Assembly (NCBI RefSeq): GCF_040807025.1
Contig: NC_090956.1
Span: 4,886,517-4,950,516 of the forward strand
DNA from: Struthio camelus
Lineage: Eukaryota > Chordata > Aves > Struthioniformes > Struthionidae
Direction: 5' to 3'
DNA length: 64,000 nucleotides
Made by a program: the position numbers and the translations under genes. Below the pieces are notes generated by a model that saw nothing but the letters and a program-made list of their open reading frames with translations, ran no database searches and was not told the DNA's origin. Of this stretch, positions 43,811 to 54,020 are shown piece after piece. The stretch's first letter is position 1, and each line of letters starts with the position of its first letter.

Positions 43811-44105
43811 GGGGGAGGGGCGGCGGCGGGGGGAGGGGAGGGGCAGCGCGGGCGCGCGCGCGCGGGGGCGCGCGCGCTTGGCTAGGGTAAGGGTGTGGGG
43901 GGGGAGCCTGGAAACGGCCGCGAGAAATTCTCACCGCCGGCGCGGGCCCATTCAAGCGCCGCGGCGGGGGTGGGGAGCCTGGAAACGGCCGCCGGGGCGC
44001 GGGCCCGCGTGGCCGCGGCGGGGAGGGGGGCGGGGGCGGGGCCGCGCGGGCGCCTGTTTACCCGCCGCCGAGTGGCAGCGCGGGCGGCCAATGGGCGGCG
44101 CGCGG
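43811..44105 (+). promoter_or_regulatory. TNRC18: TNRC18 core promoter elements (GC boxes, CCAAT box, CG repeat)
   Basis: A (CG)n-rich tract at about 43,850-43,877 is followed by two direct copies of GCCTGGAAACGGCCG (43,906-43,920 and 43,977-43,991), GC boxes GGGGGCGGGGGCGGGGCC at about 44,028-44,045 (SP/KLF type), and CCAAT at 44,088-44,092 directly followed by another GC-box-like GGGCGG. CCAAT plus clustered GC boxes shortly upstream of a non-TATA start is a standard arrangement. The start site itself is not visible; I place it around 44,150-44,380. Confidence 0.55.
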
Positions 44106-44186
44106 GGGGCGGCGGCGGCCCCGCCCCGCGGGGGGAGGGGCGCGCGGGAGAACAATGCGCGTTTCATGGCCCGAGCGCGGCGGCTT

Positions 44187-44349
44187 TTTTTTTTTTTTTT
44201 TTCCCTCCCCCCCTTTCCTCCTTTTTCCCTCCTTCTTCTCCCCTCCGCTTTCCCCCCTCCTCCCGCGCTCTCCCTCCCCCCTCCTTTCTCTCGCTCTCTC
44301 TCCCTCTCTCTCTCTCTCTCTCTTTTTTTTTTTTTTTATTTTTTTTTAA
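44187..44349. repeat. 160-base pyrimidine tract at the TNRC18 start region
   Basis: An almost unbroken C/T tract: T run, TCCC-rich middle, (CT)n at about 44,282-44,322, then T runs. The opposite strand is GA-rich. It lies between the CCAAT box and the probable exon 1 donor, so it is either promoter or leader sequence. Such tracts can form H-DNA and bind GAGA-type or poly(C)-binding proteins. Confidence 0.9.
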
Positions 44350-44547
44350 GCGCCGCCGCGCGCGGGGCGCTGCCGTGGGGGTTGGCGTCGCGCAGCTCCG
44401 CGGGGCCCCCGCGGTCTATGGCGCGGCCGCCGCGCCGCCTCCGCGCTGCCCCTGAGCCGCCGGCGGCGGGCGGGCGGCGAGCCGGCACCCCCCGCCTGGC
44501 CCCCGCCGCCGCCCGGCCCCGCGACACGGCGGCCTGAGCGCGCCCAG
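44350..44547 (+). other. TNRC18: TNRC18 probable non-coding exon 1 (3' boundary only)
   Basis: The sequence CGCCCAG|GTAGGA gives a good donor with the exon ending at 44,547. It lies about 1 kb upstream of a good acceptor at 45,541/45,542 that opens the start-codon exon. The left edge is arbitrary because the start site is unknown. This exon assignment is inferred from splice-site quality, CpG context and the need for a leader; no transcript evidence is available. Confidence 0.5.
44418..44537 (+). CDS. upstream ORF in TNRC18 exon 1 (39 codons)
   Basis: An ATG at 44,418 opens a 39-codon frame ending in TGA at 44,535-44,537, ten bases before the exon 1 donor. Composition is Ala/Arg/Pro-rich. 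The start context is moderate (G at +4, T at -3). If the transcript starts upstream it would be translated before the main ORF and could dampen TNRC18 translation. A role for the peptide itself is not suggested. Confidence 0.3.
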   Translation: MARPPRRLRAAPEPPAAGGRRAGTPRLAPAAARPRDTAA

Positions 44548-45541
44548 GTAGGACGGCGGGGCCCGGCGGGGCGGCGGGCGGCTCCCCCCCCCTTCCCCTC
44601 CCCTCCCCAAGCCTCGGGTTTTTTTTTTCCCCAAAAGCGGCGCTCCAGCCCGCCGAAACTTCCCCTCTGCGGTCCTGTTCCGGGGGAAAGGATTAAAAAA
44701 GCGAAGCGGTGGGGTGCCTTTCTCCCTCCTGGGTTTTTTTTTTGTTTGTTTTTTCTTTCCCCCCCTCTCCTTTTTCGCACTCCCCCCCCCCCGTTATTTA
44801 CTATTATTTTTCGGCGGCGGCGGCCATGGGAGCGGGCAGGGCGCCGCGGCCGCGCTGGGCTCCGCGCCCTCCCGCAGCCCCGCCGCGCCTGGGAAAAAGC
44901 GCTGCCTTGCCCGCAGCGCTGCTCTCTCCTGGGGCGAAGCCCGGCAGATAGATCCCTGTCAGCCTGGAAGTATATATAGTGTATATATATAAAATATATA
45001 TATATCTTTTTTTTCCTAGCGGGGGAGGAGGGAAGGAAAAAAAAACCCGCCGTGAAACATTTTGTTTTCGGCCGGAGCAAAGCGGGAGCGGAGCCGAGAG
45101 CGGGGCAGAGCGCAGCTTCGGCGCAGGCAGAGTTACCGCCGAGCCCTTTCCCCCGGCGGGGCGCTTGTGCCAGCAGTCGGCTGCCAGGCGAAAGCTATTT
45201 GCAGTGGACTAAAACACCCCTCTGGAAACAAACAAAAAAAAAAATTTTCCCCCTCTACGTTATTTTTTCCCCCCCCCTCCGCAGCTGGGTCAGAAATACC
45301 GCCGCAGCCTCCCAGCCGCTGCCGTCGGCGCGGCCGGCGCCCAGCGTCGCTCCCCGCCGCGCTTGGCGGGCTGACGGCCCCACTTAGCCGATTTAGCACC
45401 CCTATTATTATTATTATTATTTTTATTTTTTTGTTGTTGTTATCGCGCTGTCCCCAGTGTTCCCTGCCTTCCCGCCGCGGGGGCGGGGGCGGCGGGCAGC
45501 CGGCGGCAGCGCGGCTCACCCCCGCCCCGTCTCTCTTGCAG
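44548..45541 (+). other. TNRC18: TNRC18 intron 1 (inferred)
   Basis: The donor is GTAGGA at 44,548. The acceptor is the pyrimidine-rich CGTCTCTCTTGCAG ending at 45,541. It contains a TA microsatellite at about 44,970-45,007, an (ATT)n run at about 45,402-45,420 and pyrimidine runs near 44,740-44,800. Confidence 0.5.
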
Positions 45542-45750
45542 GCAGCGCCGAGACCGCCGCGCCGGGGCCGGCTCCCTGCACCGCGCCATGGGACGCTTGG
45601 ACGCCTTAATTTTGAAAAACATCTGATTTTTTATTTTTTATTTTTTGGACGGGGGAGGTGGGTGGTGGAGGAGGAGAAGAAGAGGAGGAGGAGGAGGGGG
45701 GGGTCACCGACAGCGATCCGAGAGGACTCCTCGAAGCCGGCGAGTGGATG
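45542..45750 (+). other. TNRC18: TNRC18 5' UTR in exon 2
   Basis: Sequence from the inferred acceptor to the start codon. It contains a short strong-context upstream ORF (45,588-45,626) and a purine-rich GGA/GAA stretch at about 45,667-45,701. The frame upstream of the TNRC18 start is open back to about 45,640 but holds no in-frame ATG other than 45,748, so an N-terminal extension is unlikely. Confidence 0.6.
45588..45626 (+). CDS. upstream ORF in TNRC18 exon 2 leader (12 codons)
   Basis: ATG 45,588 has a near-ideal context (G at -3, G at +4) and opens a 12-codon frame (MGRLDALILKNI) ending in TGA 45,624-45,626. It lies 124 bases before the main start, allowing reinitiation. Likely to lower or regulate TNRC18 translation if retained in the mRNA. 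Confidence 0.45.
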   Translation: MGRLDALILKNI

Positions 45751-45952
45751 ATGGATGGCCGAGATTTCGGGCCCCCCCGCTCGGTGCACGGCCCCCCTCC
45801 GCTGCTCTCCGCGCTGGCCATGGAGAGCCACCGCCTGGCCCCCGCCGCCGGCCGCCTGGCCCCCGCCGCCGGGCCGCTGGCCGCCGGGCTGCCCGCCGCC
45901 CTGCCGCCGGGCAAGTTCCTCGCCTCGGGCATCAGCCTCCACTCGCACCCGG
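45751..45952 (+). CDS. TNRC18: TNRC18 coding exon with start codon (exon 2)
   Basis: TNRC18 is a very large nuclear chromatin protein. Its BAH module, encoded far downstream, binds H3K9me3 and supports silencing of endogenous retroelements. This exon encodes residues 1-67. The start matches the family N-terminus: MDGRDFG, then SVHGPPP, LLSALAMESHR and, near the end, LPPGK. ATG 45,751 has A at -3 and G at +4; the adjacent in-frame ATG at 45,748 has a weak context, so 45,751 is chosen. Residues 28-41 are a perfect two-copy repeat of RLAPAAG (7 residues, 21 bp). The donor is CCCGG|GTAAGG, exon ending at 45,952 after the first base of a Gly codon (phase 1). Confidence 0.93.
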
Positions 45953-46999
45953 GTAAGGCTCCGCGGACCGGCGACGCTTCGGCCCCCTCCCCGCTTAAAA
46001 AAAAAAAAAAAATTAATTTCCTCGATGTTTTCCGCGCCTTTCCCCCCCCCCCCATCCAGAACTGGCTGTTGCGCTTCGCTTGGCTCCCCCCGGACGGAGG
46101 GGGCAGGAATAGGTGGGAAAAAGAAACCGCCGCTCGCTGCGCGCCGGCTGCGGCACCGCGGAAAATCCCCGTCGGAGCGGCCCCGCCGCTCGCTTCCTAT
46201 CTTCATTGCATGCTCTTTCTCGCGAGGAGAAGAGGAATAAATGTGTGTGTGTGTGTGTGTTTTCGGGATAGCCGAGCGGGGGGCTGCCGCTGCTCGGGGC
46301 GCGGTGGCCGGGCGCGGAGCCCCCTCCCCGCGGCGCGACGGGAAAGTTTGGGCGCTTTGGTGGACGCGCGGGTCCCTGCCCGGGCGGTTTAGCCCTCGCC
46401 GCGTTTCCTGCCGTCTCGAAGGCAGAAGTGCTGGGAGTGGGTGGGTTGTGTGTTTTCTTTTTTCCTTTTTCCCCCCCCCCCTCGGTAACTATTATTTTTA
46501 AATCTGCAGACAAAACTTCTCTGTTTAGACTGCTCCCTCCTTGTATTTTTGCGTTCTCGGTGTGCTCCAGCCTTGAGCAGCCCCATGACTGCCTCGCTGT
46601 CGGCGCATGCAAAAAAAAAAAAAAAAAGCAGGCTTAGAAATGTGTGGTTTGAAAAAATTTTTTTCCCCTAGTCAGCTTTTTGTTTGTTTGCTTAAATCAC
46701 TTTTTTTTTTTTTTTTTAGTCCCCGTCCCCCCGCCCCGGTTCGAAAAAAACCTCTGGCTCGGGGAGCTGGGCTAGGCAGAGGCAATCGGGAATGGCTCTG
46801 CGAAAGGCATCAGCGCAGCCCGTCCCTGCAATTGCAAAATGAAAAACCCCGAGCTCCCTTGGCCCCGAGCTGCCGCGCTGCGAGGCTGCCGCAGATTTCT
46901 GACCGTTTCTTTTTTTTTTTTTTGCTCTCCCTCTCCTTTCTTTCTTTTTTTTTCTTTCCCTCCTTTTTTCCTCTCCCCCTTTCTTTCCCCTGGGCGTGG

Positions 47000-47250
47000 A
47001 GAGGTGACTCGGAGTTTACTTTAGGCGTTGGGAGGGTGACAGGTTTTGCAATAATAAACCTGCTTTTCTCCCAGCTGCCCGGGATGAATGACTTTGAAAT
47101 TTGCAAACCTGATTGCCAACATCTGCGAAGAAGGAAGCAGCTCGAATCGAGGGAAAAGATTTATTAGTTTTAGACTAGGTGGCAGTGCCAATTTCCCAGG
47201 TGCTAAAAGAAGAGGTGTAAAGCAAAAAGCCATGAAGCCAAGCACATGGG
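47000..47250. promoter_or_regulatory. AT-rich island with CTCF-like site in TNRC18 intron 2
   Basis: Non-repetitive sequence with words such as TTGCAATAATAAACC, GAATGACTTTG and GATTTATTAG. 47,172-47,185 (AGACTAGGTGGCAG) matches 12 of the 14 positions of the vertebrate CTCF core, including the AGGTGGCAG heart. Candidate insulator or intronic enhancer; binding is not demonstrated. Confidence 0.4.
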
Positions 47251-47877
47251 CAAACACCTTTCTTTCTCCCCTTTTGTCTTTTTTTTTCCTTTTTTTCTTT
47301 CCCTCTATTTTTTTCCTCCTCCCCACCTCCTGCTAAAAGCAGAACGCAATCTCTGCCAAAATTTGTCTGGACAATCTCAAGTCAAATCTAGTGGAGGTTC
47401 TTGGGGGTTGTCTGTTGGGGGGGGGTTGGCATTTTTTTCTTTTTTTGAAGTTTCTTTTTTTTTTTTTCCTTTTTGGTGGCGTTTCCCTGAAGGTCGGCAG
47501 CCCGGGAGGGAGGCGGCGAGCGCTGGTCCGCGGCCGGCGAGCAGCCGCTGCTCCTCGCTGCCCTTCCCGAGCTTTCCCTGCTGCGCCGCAGCCTCTCCGG
47601 GTGGGAGCGAGCCTCGGATGCGGCCCCTGACTCAGGCTGTGCGTTTGCCATCCCTCCAAATTTTTAATTTTTTATTGCCTTCCCCCCCACCTCGTTTCTG
47701 AAGCCTTCTCAAAGCCCTCCCCGCGCGCGCCGCTCCCCAGGACGCTCGCTGGCAAAGCTCGCTCTGCGAGATCGGCTTCGCTACGGCGCCGTAATTTGCG
47801 GCCAGGCTAAACTGCGTTAAAAGAGATACATACAATTAACAATTTAAACTTGCATTATACCACGGCAGTTGGTGGGC

Positions 47878-47882
<5 letters not shown>

Positions 47883-47909
<27 letters not shown>
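47883..47909. repeat. poly(T) run of 27
   Basis: An uninterrupted T run. No retroposon body or target-site duplication recognised beside it. AT-rich unique sequence surrounds it from 47,800 to 47,990. Confidence 0.85.
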
Positions 47910-47910
<1 letters not shown>

Positions 47911-48089
47911 CGGCTTTAACAATATCGTTTGAAATGATGATTGCTTCCTGCTACGGAGGGGCCTTTTGTAGCTTTGCATTTGCAGCGTTGTTTGTTCCTG
48001 GTGGGGTTTTTTTGTGTGTGTGTTTTTTGTTTTGTTTGTTTTTTTTGGTGTTTTGCTTTGAGGGGTGGAAAGCAAAGGCTTGTGCAAGG

Positions 48090-48260
48090 GGTTAAGAAAA
48101 ACGGGCAGGAGACGAAGCCTTTAAATAGAGCCCGTTCCAACCTTTAAATACCGCCAAGCTGAAGGAAGGGACTGTTGAACCCGTCCCAGCCTCCTCTTAA
48201 AATAAATACGCCCCTGTAAAAATAGCGCCATTTGCCATATTTGAGGATCCAGTTATCGCC
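48090..48260. promoter_or_regulatory. AT-rich island, candidate intronic enhancer
   Basis: Contains a repeated word, CCTTTAAATA at 48,118 and ACCTTTAAATAC at about 48,140, then CTTAAAATAAATACG and TAAAAATAGCGCC. MEF2-like CTAAAAATAG-type sites are suggested by TAAAAATAG. Not coding. Confidence 0.35.
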
Positions 48261-51200
48261 GGCCTGGGTTTCTTATTTTTCCCGTAGCCTTTGCGCGTCG
48301 GAGCGGGCCGGGCGCCGTGCCGCAGCGCGGGGGCTGCTGCGCCAGCCACCCCCGGCCGGCCGGTCGGCTCCTCTCCCGGGGATTTCCGCTCCGCTCCGGC
48401 GTCCCGGCAGCCGCGGGGATGGGCACCGGAGCCCTTTGTTGGAAGGGCGCGGAGCGGCGGGCGAGCCGGTGCCCCGCTTCGGGGCCGCCCCTGGCTCTGC
48501 GCCGGGGGGTTACGGGAGCCGGGGGCCCCGGGGCGCTTCCCCGCCGGAGGAAAGTGACTGTTTGCAATGGAATTTCGTCCCTGGCAGCGGCCGAGCTCGC
48601 CGGGAGACCGAGGATCCTTTGCATAAAAGAGGCCGCGATCGATGCAGTCGGGCGGCGCGGTCCGTTAAGGCAGCAGCTCTTTCTTCTCCGCAGCCCCGCG
48701 CGCAAAATCCGAGGGGTAGTTTTGTTTTCGTCCCTGCCGCACCTCCTTGGGGTAAAAGTGAAATGAATGTCCTGGTCTCGGCTTAATCCGGCGATGGGCG
48801 TGTTAAGCTTGGCAGCTTTTGCGTTTTGGAAAGGAGGGGTTGGGGAGTGAAAAAAGCTCCCTTGGACAAAACCACGAAGGGCTGCGGCGGGCTGTGTCCC
48901 TGGCAGCCTCGGGTCTGCGTGTGAGCAAAGCCGTGCACGTCCAGAAAGACTCCCAAAGTTTAAAATAACAATAATAAAACCTGAACTGCTTTTCCCTCGT
49001 GCACTGAGCTATTCTTTCTTGGCCGGGTGTCTGGGATGCTCGTGGGGGGCCCACCCAGTCGCATCCGCGTTCGCATGCCGGCACGCGCAGCCCGTCCGAC
49101 CTCTTCCACTGGAAGGTGCTTCAGAAACGCTGCCCGGCACCCAGGAAAAAAGTGCCGAACCTGTGCAAACCGTGCTGATTTTGCGTTAAATCGTGCTCGA
49201 GAGCAGTCGGCTGAGGGGAGAGATTTTTTTCGCTTGTTTTCCTGCGGGCGCACTAGCGCGCGCCCCCAAACGCAGGGATTTCAAGCGGAGTGGAAACCCT
49301 CCGTGCTTCCACCCCTGGGGTCTAGCTCCAGGCCTGACATGCCCAGGGAGAAGTTTTCCACTACGTTTGGGCCAGGTAGGAATGTAAGGGGTGTGGGGGG
49401 GGGAAATCCTCTCCCCCGGCGTGATTTGGCTGTGCCAGCAAAATCCCACTGTCGACATACTTTTAACGGCAAAACTGTGCTTCTGCTGAGGCTGCGTATT
49501 TTGCGCAGGAGGAATCGCCGCTGCCAGCAAAGCCCCGTTTGCTCGCCCCAGCTGCAAGCCACGCTGGAAGCGCTTTGCTGATACTCGATGCCGGGATGGC
49601 TGTGCCGTGGCACCGCGGCGCGTTTTCTGCCTCGCGGTGCTGCACCGCGCCGGGCCCCGCGGGTCGGGCTGGGGAGCAGGGGGCTCGCGAATTCGGCCGT
49701 GCCAATTTGGCCGGTCAGCCTCGAGCTTCGACGTGGCTTTTTCCCTTTTTATTTTTGTGTTTTTTATTTTTTATTTTTGCAATTACAATATGTTGCAAGG
49801 AAAATATCGTCGTGTTTAATGGCCCTTGAAATCGTGTGTGTCCCCCCCGCCCCCCGCTCGCCCGCCCAGGGGGTGGTGCGAGGGGCTGAGCGCCGGGGGC
49901 TCTCCGGGGCAGGGGCTGGCCGTGAAAAACCGGGAGGAATGTGGACGGCTTGGAGACCTGCCTGGGGAGGTGTTTCCCCTCCCTGGGGGCCCCGCTGAAA
50001 TCGGACGCTTTCTGATCTGTGTTTTTCCGCCAGCAGGGCTAGGGGGAGATCCGGGCGCTCGGCTGGGCCGGGGATGTTACGCTGAGACCTGCCCCGTTCG
50101 CACCGGGCAGCCCCGGGGGCCGAGGAGATAGCGGCCGTGAAACGATGCCGCTGCGGCCGGGGGCCGGCTCGTCGCCCCGCAGCAGGAACCGTCCCTTCGT
50201 TTTTGCACCCATGGGAACGAAACGGGGGGAGGAAAGGGTTTCTCCTGCGTTTTTGGGAGGGCAGGAGAGGGGTGTCCTCGTGCCCGGTAGCAGGGTGGTG
50301 TTTCCCCCGCGGTGGTCCCGGTGGTGGGGGTCGCGGGGCAGCTCCTCCGTCCAGCGGGAGCGGTGGGAAGGACCGTCCGCCCGCCCCGGCGATGATGCTC
50401 TCGACGCCTTCGGGTGCCGACGGCAGGGGCGTCGGGCTAAAACCGCGGCCGAGAGCGCGGCTCGGGCTCGAGCGCGGTGACGCGAGCTCGCTCGGAGCAA
50501 GGTCCCGCGGGATCCTCGCCTACGGTCGGGCTTTCAATACCTTCTGGAGCCGAGCGCGGAGGAGCCTGGCCCTGCCTCTGCTCTACGGCGCTGCCAAAGA
50601 CGTGCTTTTATTAGCGTTGTTCATAGCAGCTCTTCTCCCTTCCCCGCGCGAGCCGGGCCCCCTCGGCCTGGACCTCCTTGCAGTCCCCGCTCCCAGCCCT
50701 GATGGCTGGTGCGCCACAGGAAACGTGACCTGGACGTCGTGCCCGTGCTAGGAAACGCTGGCCCGGGGTGGCGCGGGGTGCCGGGAAGGTCCCCCGCGTC
50801 GGTCCTGCTAGGAAGAGGCTCCTGCGCTTTCCCGGCGCAGCAGCTGTCGGAGAAATGGAAACCTCCGGGAATTCATCCCGCTTCAGATGCGGTTTGCAGC
50901 GCCAGGGCTTTCGTAAGGGAAATTCTAGATTTCCTTCCTAGGATAACCCAAGGTAAAGCCGAAACTAGTTTATAGTTATATAGTAAATAACCTCAATCTT
51001 GTCGTTTCACCAGCTGAATATGGAAACGAATGTTTTAACCGGATCGCTTCGTTCCGGGGCGCCTTCCAGGTGGGCGCGTCGCGGCGTGGTCCAGGCCGCG
51101 ACGGAAAGGGGGGATGTCGGAGCACGTCCTCCAGCTCGGGTGAGCATCCGACCAGTCCCAACCAGGCGCCGGGAGTCTTCGGCCTCTGCTGAACTGGTCC

Positions 51201-54020
51201 AGTTGAAGCTGCGGGCGGGAGGCGGCGCAGGGAATCCGGGCCAGCCCGGCGTGCGCTAGCACGAACGCCGCCGTGCCCCGGCGGCGAGACGTCAGTTTGG
51301 GTTGGGCAACGCGGCCGAGCATCGCCGGGGACCGGGGACCGGGGCGCGCTCTGTGCTGCCGGCCCCGCGGCTGCCAGCGGCGGCGGGTCCCGCTGCCCGG
51401 ACCCGGGAAGGCGGCCGGGGGGCAGCGCGCGCGGGATGCCGCCGGGACCAGGTCTGCGGCTTTGTGCTGGCGTTTCCCCCAGGGGATTTTCCAGCCCTCG
51501 CTGTGCTGGGGTGGAAAGCCCAGGGGCCGGGGTGAGGGGCAGCGCTTGGTCCCTTGACAGCAGCCTTTGCCATCTCCCTCCCTTTAAAAAGCGAAGCAAG
51601 TTTGGGGGCAGGGGGAACGCTCCGGCGTGGCTCGTCCCCGCCGTAGCCCCCCTTTTCCCCGGCAGGGCGACGGGGCGTTCCTGGGTTTCCTTGTTTCCCC
51701 TTATTTCCCTCTCGCCGTGCGTTTCTGGCTCCGCAGCGGCGGCGCGCGGCTGCGCGCCCGTGGGTGCGGGCGCCGCGGTGCACCCACCGGCTGGGAAAAG
51801 CGCGGCCCCTCTTGGCCGTTGGTTCGCTTTGCTCGTCTTTTCCTTCTCTCCGGCTCTTAGAGGCCGAGGGGACGGCGACCGTCGCGAGGATCGAAATCCC
51901 GCCGCGCGCAGGGGCCGGGGCGCGGGAACTCCCCGCGCCGCCCGCCTCCGCCGTCGGCTGCGCACCCCGCTCCGGTTTTCCTCTCCGGCTCTTGCCGCTG
52001 ACGCTTATGGGAAGCGAAAGGTGCCCGTAACGGAGGCTGGGTTTTGTTTCCGTCTAGCCAGGCCTTGGGAGCGTTGGCGAAAGATTCGAAGTGACCTCGG
52101 GAATAGATTTTAGGAGCCGTTTGGAGGGGGCCGGATCCCGGCGGCGAGCCGAACCTGGCGGGACTGGAGAAACGAAAGGAGCAGCGTGGTCTGCTGGCGA
52201 GAGAGAAGGTGCTTTTAGAGGACTGACCGAGGGGGGGTTTGGAGGCGGTCTGGCCCTTCTCCGCAGACCTGCGTCCCGGCGGCTCCTGAGAAGGCTCTTG
52301 CCGCTCCGGCTGCCGTCCATCTTACCCGGCTGCCTTACCGAGCGCAAAGAGCCTTTCCTATTTTGCGGGGTTAGATACGTATCGCCTGCGTTTCCCTTCC
52401 TGCCCCCGCTCCCTTGCAGCGCGCCCTTCCTTTTAAGCAGAATTCCCTATGGCTCGAATATGCTTTTAATACATCTGCTTTAATTGCTTTTAATTACCCC
52501 CCCCCCAAAAAAAAAAAAATTTGCAATTGCAATGGCCGACGCGCTGGGAAGGGATGCGGCTCTTGCCCTGGGCCGCTCGCGGTCCGGGGGCGATGGCGTG
52601 AGCCGCGGCAGGGCAGCATCGCGGGGCGCCCGCCGGCGCTGCCGCGGCGCTTTCTCCCTAATGAGATTAGCGGCCCAGAGCGGCGATGCTTCCGCCGCTT
52701 TTAACGCGCGTTCGGCGCCGCTGGGGGAGCGGAAATTCCCGCTTTCGTCGGATGAGCCCTCGCCGCAGCCGTTCTGCGGACGCCTCTCCCTCTCCTCGGC
52801 CTCAGCGGCGTGACGTTCGGGGTGGCGCAAGCGTTTTAGGCTTTCCTCTCCCCCCCCCCCCGCTTCCAGCCTGGACCGTTGTTAGTTTTCTCTTCTTTCC
52901 TCCTTCGAACCTCGCCTTGGCCTCGTCCGGGAGGCGAGCGCTCCGCGTCCTTCCCTGGCCCGCCGAGCCCGGCTGCGAGGGGGCAGCAGCGCCGCGCTTG
53001 CTCTTGCGTCGCTCCCGCAGCTGCTCCGCGGCTTTCCTCGTCGATGCGCAAACATAGAGGCGTCCGTGTGCACATAAATATACATATACGCGTGCGTGCG
53101 CGTGGGGAAATCCATGCCAGGCCGCGCGTGGCGGCGGTCTCGGCTGCCCCTGCCTTGGGACGCGGGGGCCCGCTTGGCAAGAGCCCAAGGGCTGCGCTTA
53201 AATTTGAAGGCAGATTTGCATAATTTATCGGGAATTAAAGCATCCCGCCGTCATATTTGCCTCTGTGTCTATCTCCCTCGGTCGGGGCCGGGGGGCCGCA
53301 CGGCCGAGAGCCGCCGCTTCGCCCTTCCGCGCTTTTCGGGCAGGGGAAGGGTGGCGGGGGCCGCCGCCGGGGGGGCAGGAGCCTCGCGGGGGCCGGGCTG
53401 AGCGGTGCGGGGGGGCGTTGAGAGGGGCTGGGAGCAGGCCGAGCTTTTGAGCTGTTTCCTAAGGAAAAGAGGCTTACGGCATGGCGGTCCGCCCGCGTGC
53501 CTGGGGGGTCTCGTCCTCCCCCCCGGCCCGGCGCTGGAGCTCGCCCAGGCTCGTTTCGGCGGCGGTGGGTGCAGTTCCCGCGGATGCCGCACCTACGCGC
53601 CGGGTGCGGCGGCGGCGGACCGACGTCCCCTCTCCTTTGCGGTCGGTCGTCCGGAGCGGGGCTGCCCGTCTGCCGTCCCGGAGGCGGGATGTCCCGCCGT
53701 CCCCGGAGGCCATGCGGGACACCGGCGGCGGAGCAGGGCAGGTCCGTGCCTCTGGCCCGTTTTCGGTTTTGCACCAAGAGCTTCCGACCCCCTTGGGGTC
53801 CGCGCCTGGCAGGGGGAAACGCTGCCCTTGCTGCCGCCCCCGCGGTGTTTTTGGGGGCCGTTGCCCTCTCCCGGAGCCCGTGCCTTCCTCGCGCCGCCGC
53901 AGCCGCGTCCGGCCGGAGGAGAGGGCAGGAGGCATTCACCTTTCGGCGTGCGCGGCGCCGCCGCGTTCCCGCGCTCCTGCCCATCGCGCAGCAGCGTTTA
54001 ATTTCTCAATGGGAAGGAAG
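48261..54020. other. CpG-rich part of TNRC18 intron 2
   Basis: Largely CpG-dense DNA with compositional open frames. Small AT-rich interruptions lie at 48,955-48,985, 49,740-49,825, 50,970-51,020 and 53,215-53,265. The palindrome TTGCAATTGCAA (C/EBP-like half-sites) is at 52,521-52,532, right after a C8A13 stretch. No coding exon or RNA gene recognised. Possible alternative promoters cannot be excluded. Confidence 0.45.

Larger units (their letters stand above)
42690..46400. promoter_or_regulatory. TNRC18: TNRC18 CpG-island promoter region
   Basis: Continuously CpG-dense DNA, with microsatellite interruptions, spans the upstream region, probable exon 1, intron 1, exon 2 and the start of intron 2. 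A CpG island over the first exons is expected for a broadly expressed chromatin gene. No convincing TATA box lies near the inferred start. Open frames on both strands in this block, apart from the exons listed, are compositional. Confidence 0.7.

Noticed and set aside
45640-45750. N-terminal extension of TNRC18 with a poly-Glu stretch
   Set aside because: The frame is open but has only GTG/TTG codons as starts upstream; the family N-terminus MDGRDF begins at ATG 45,751 in a good context.
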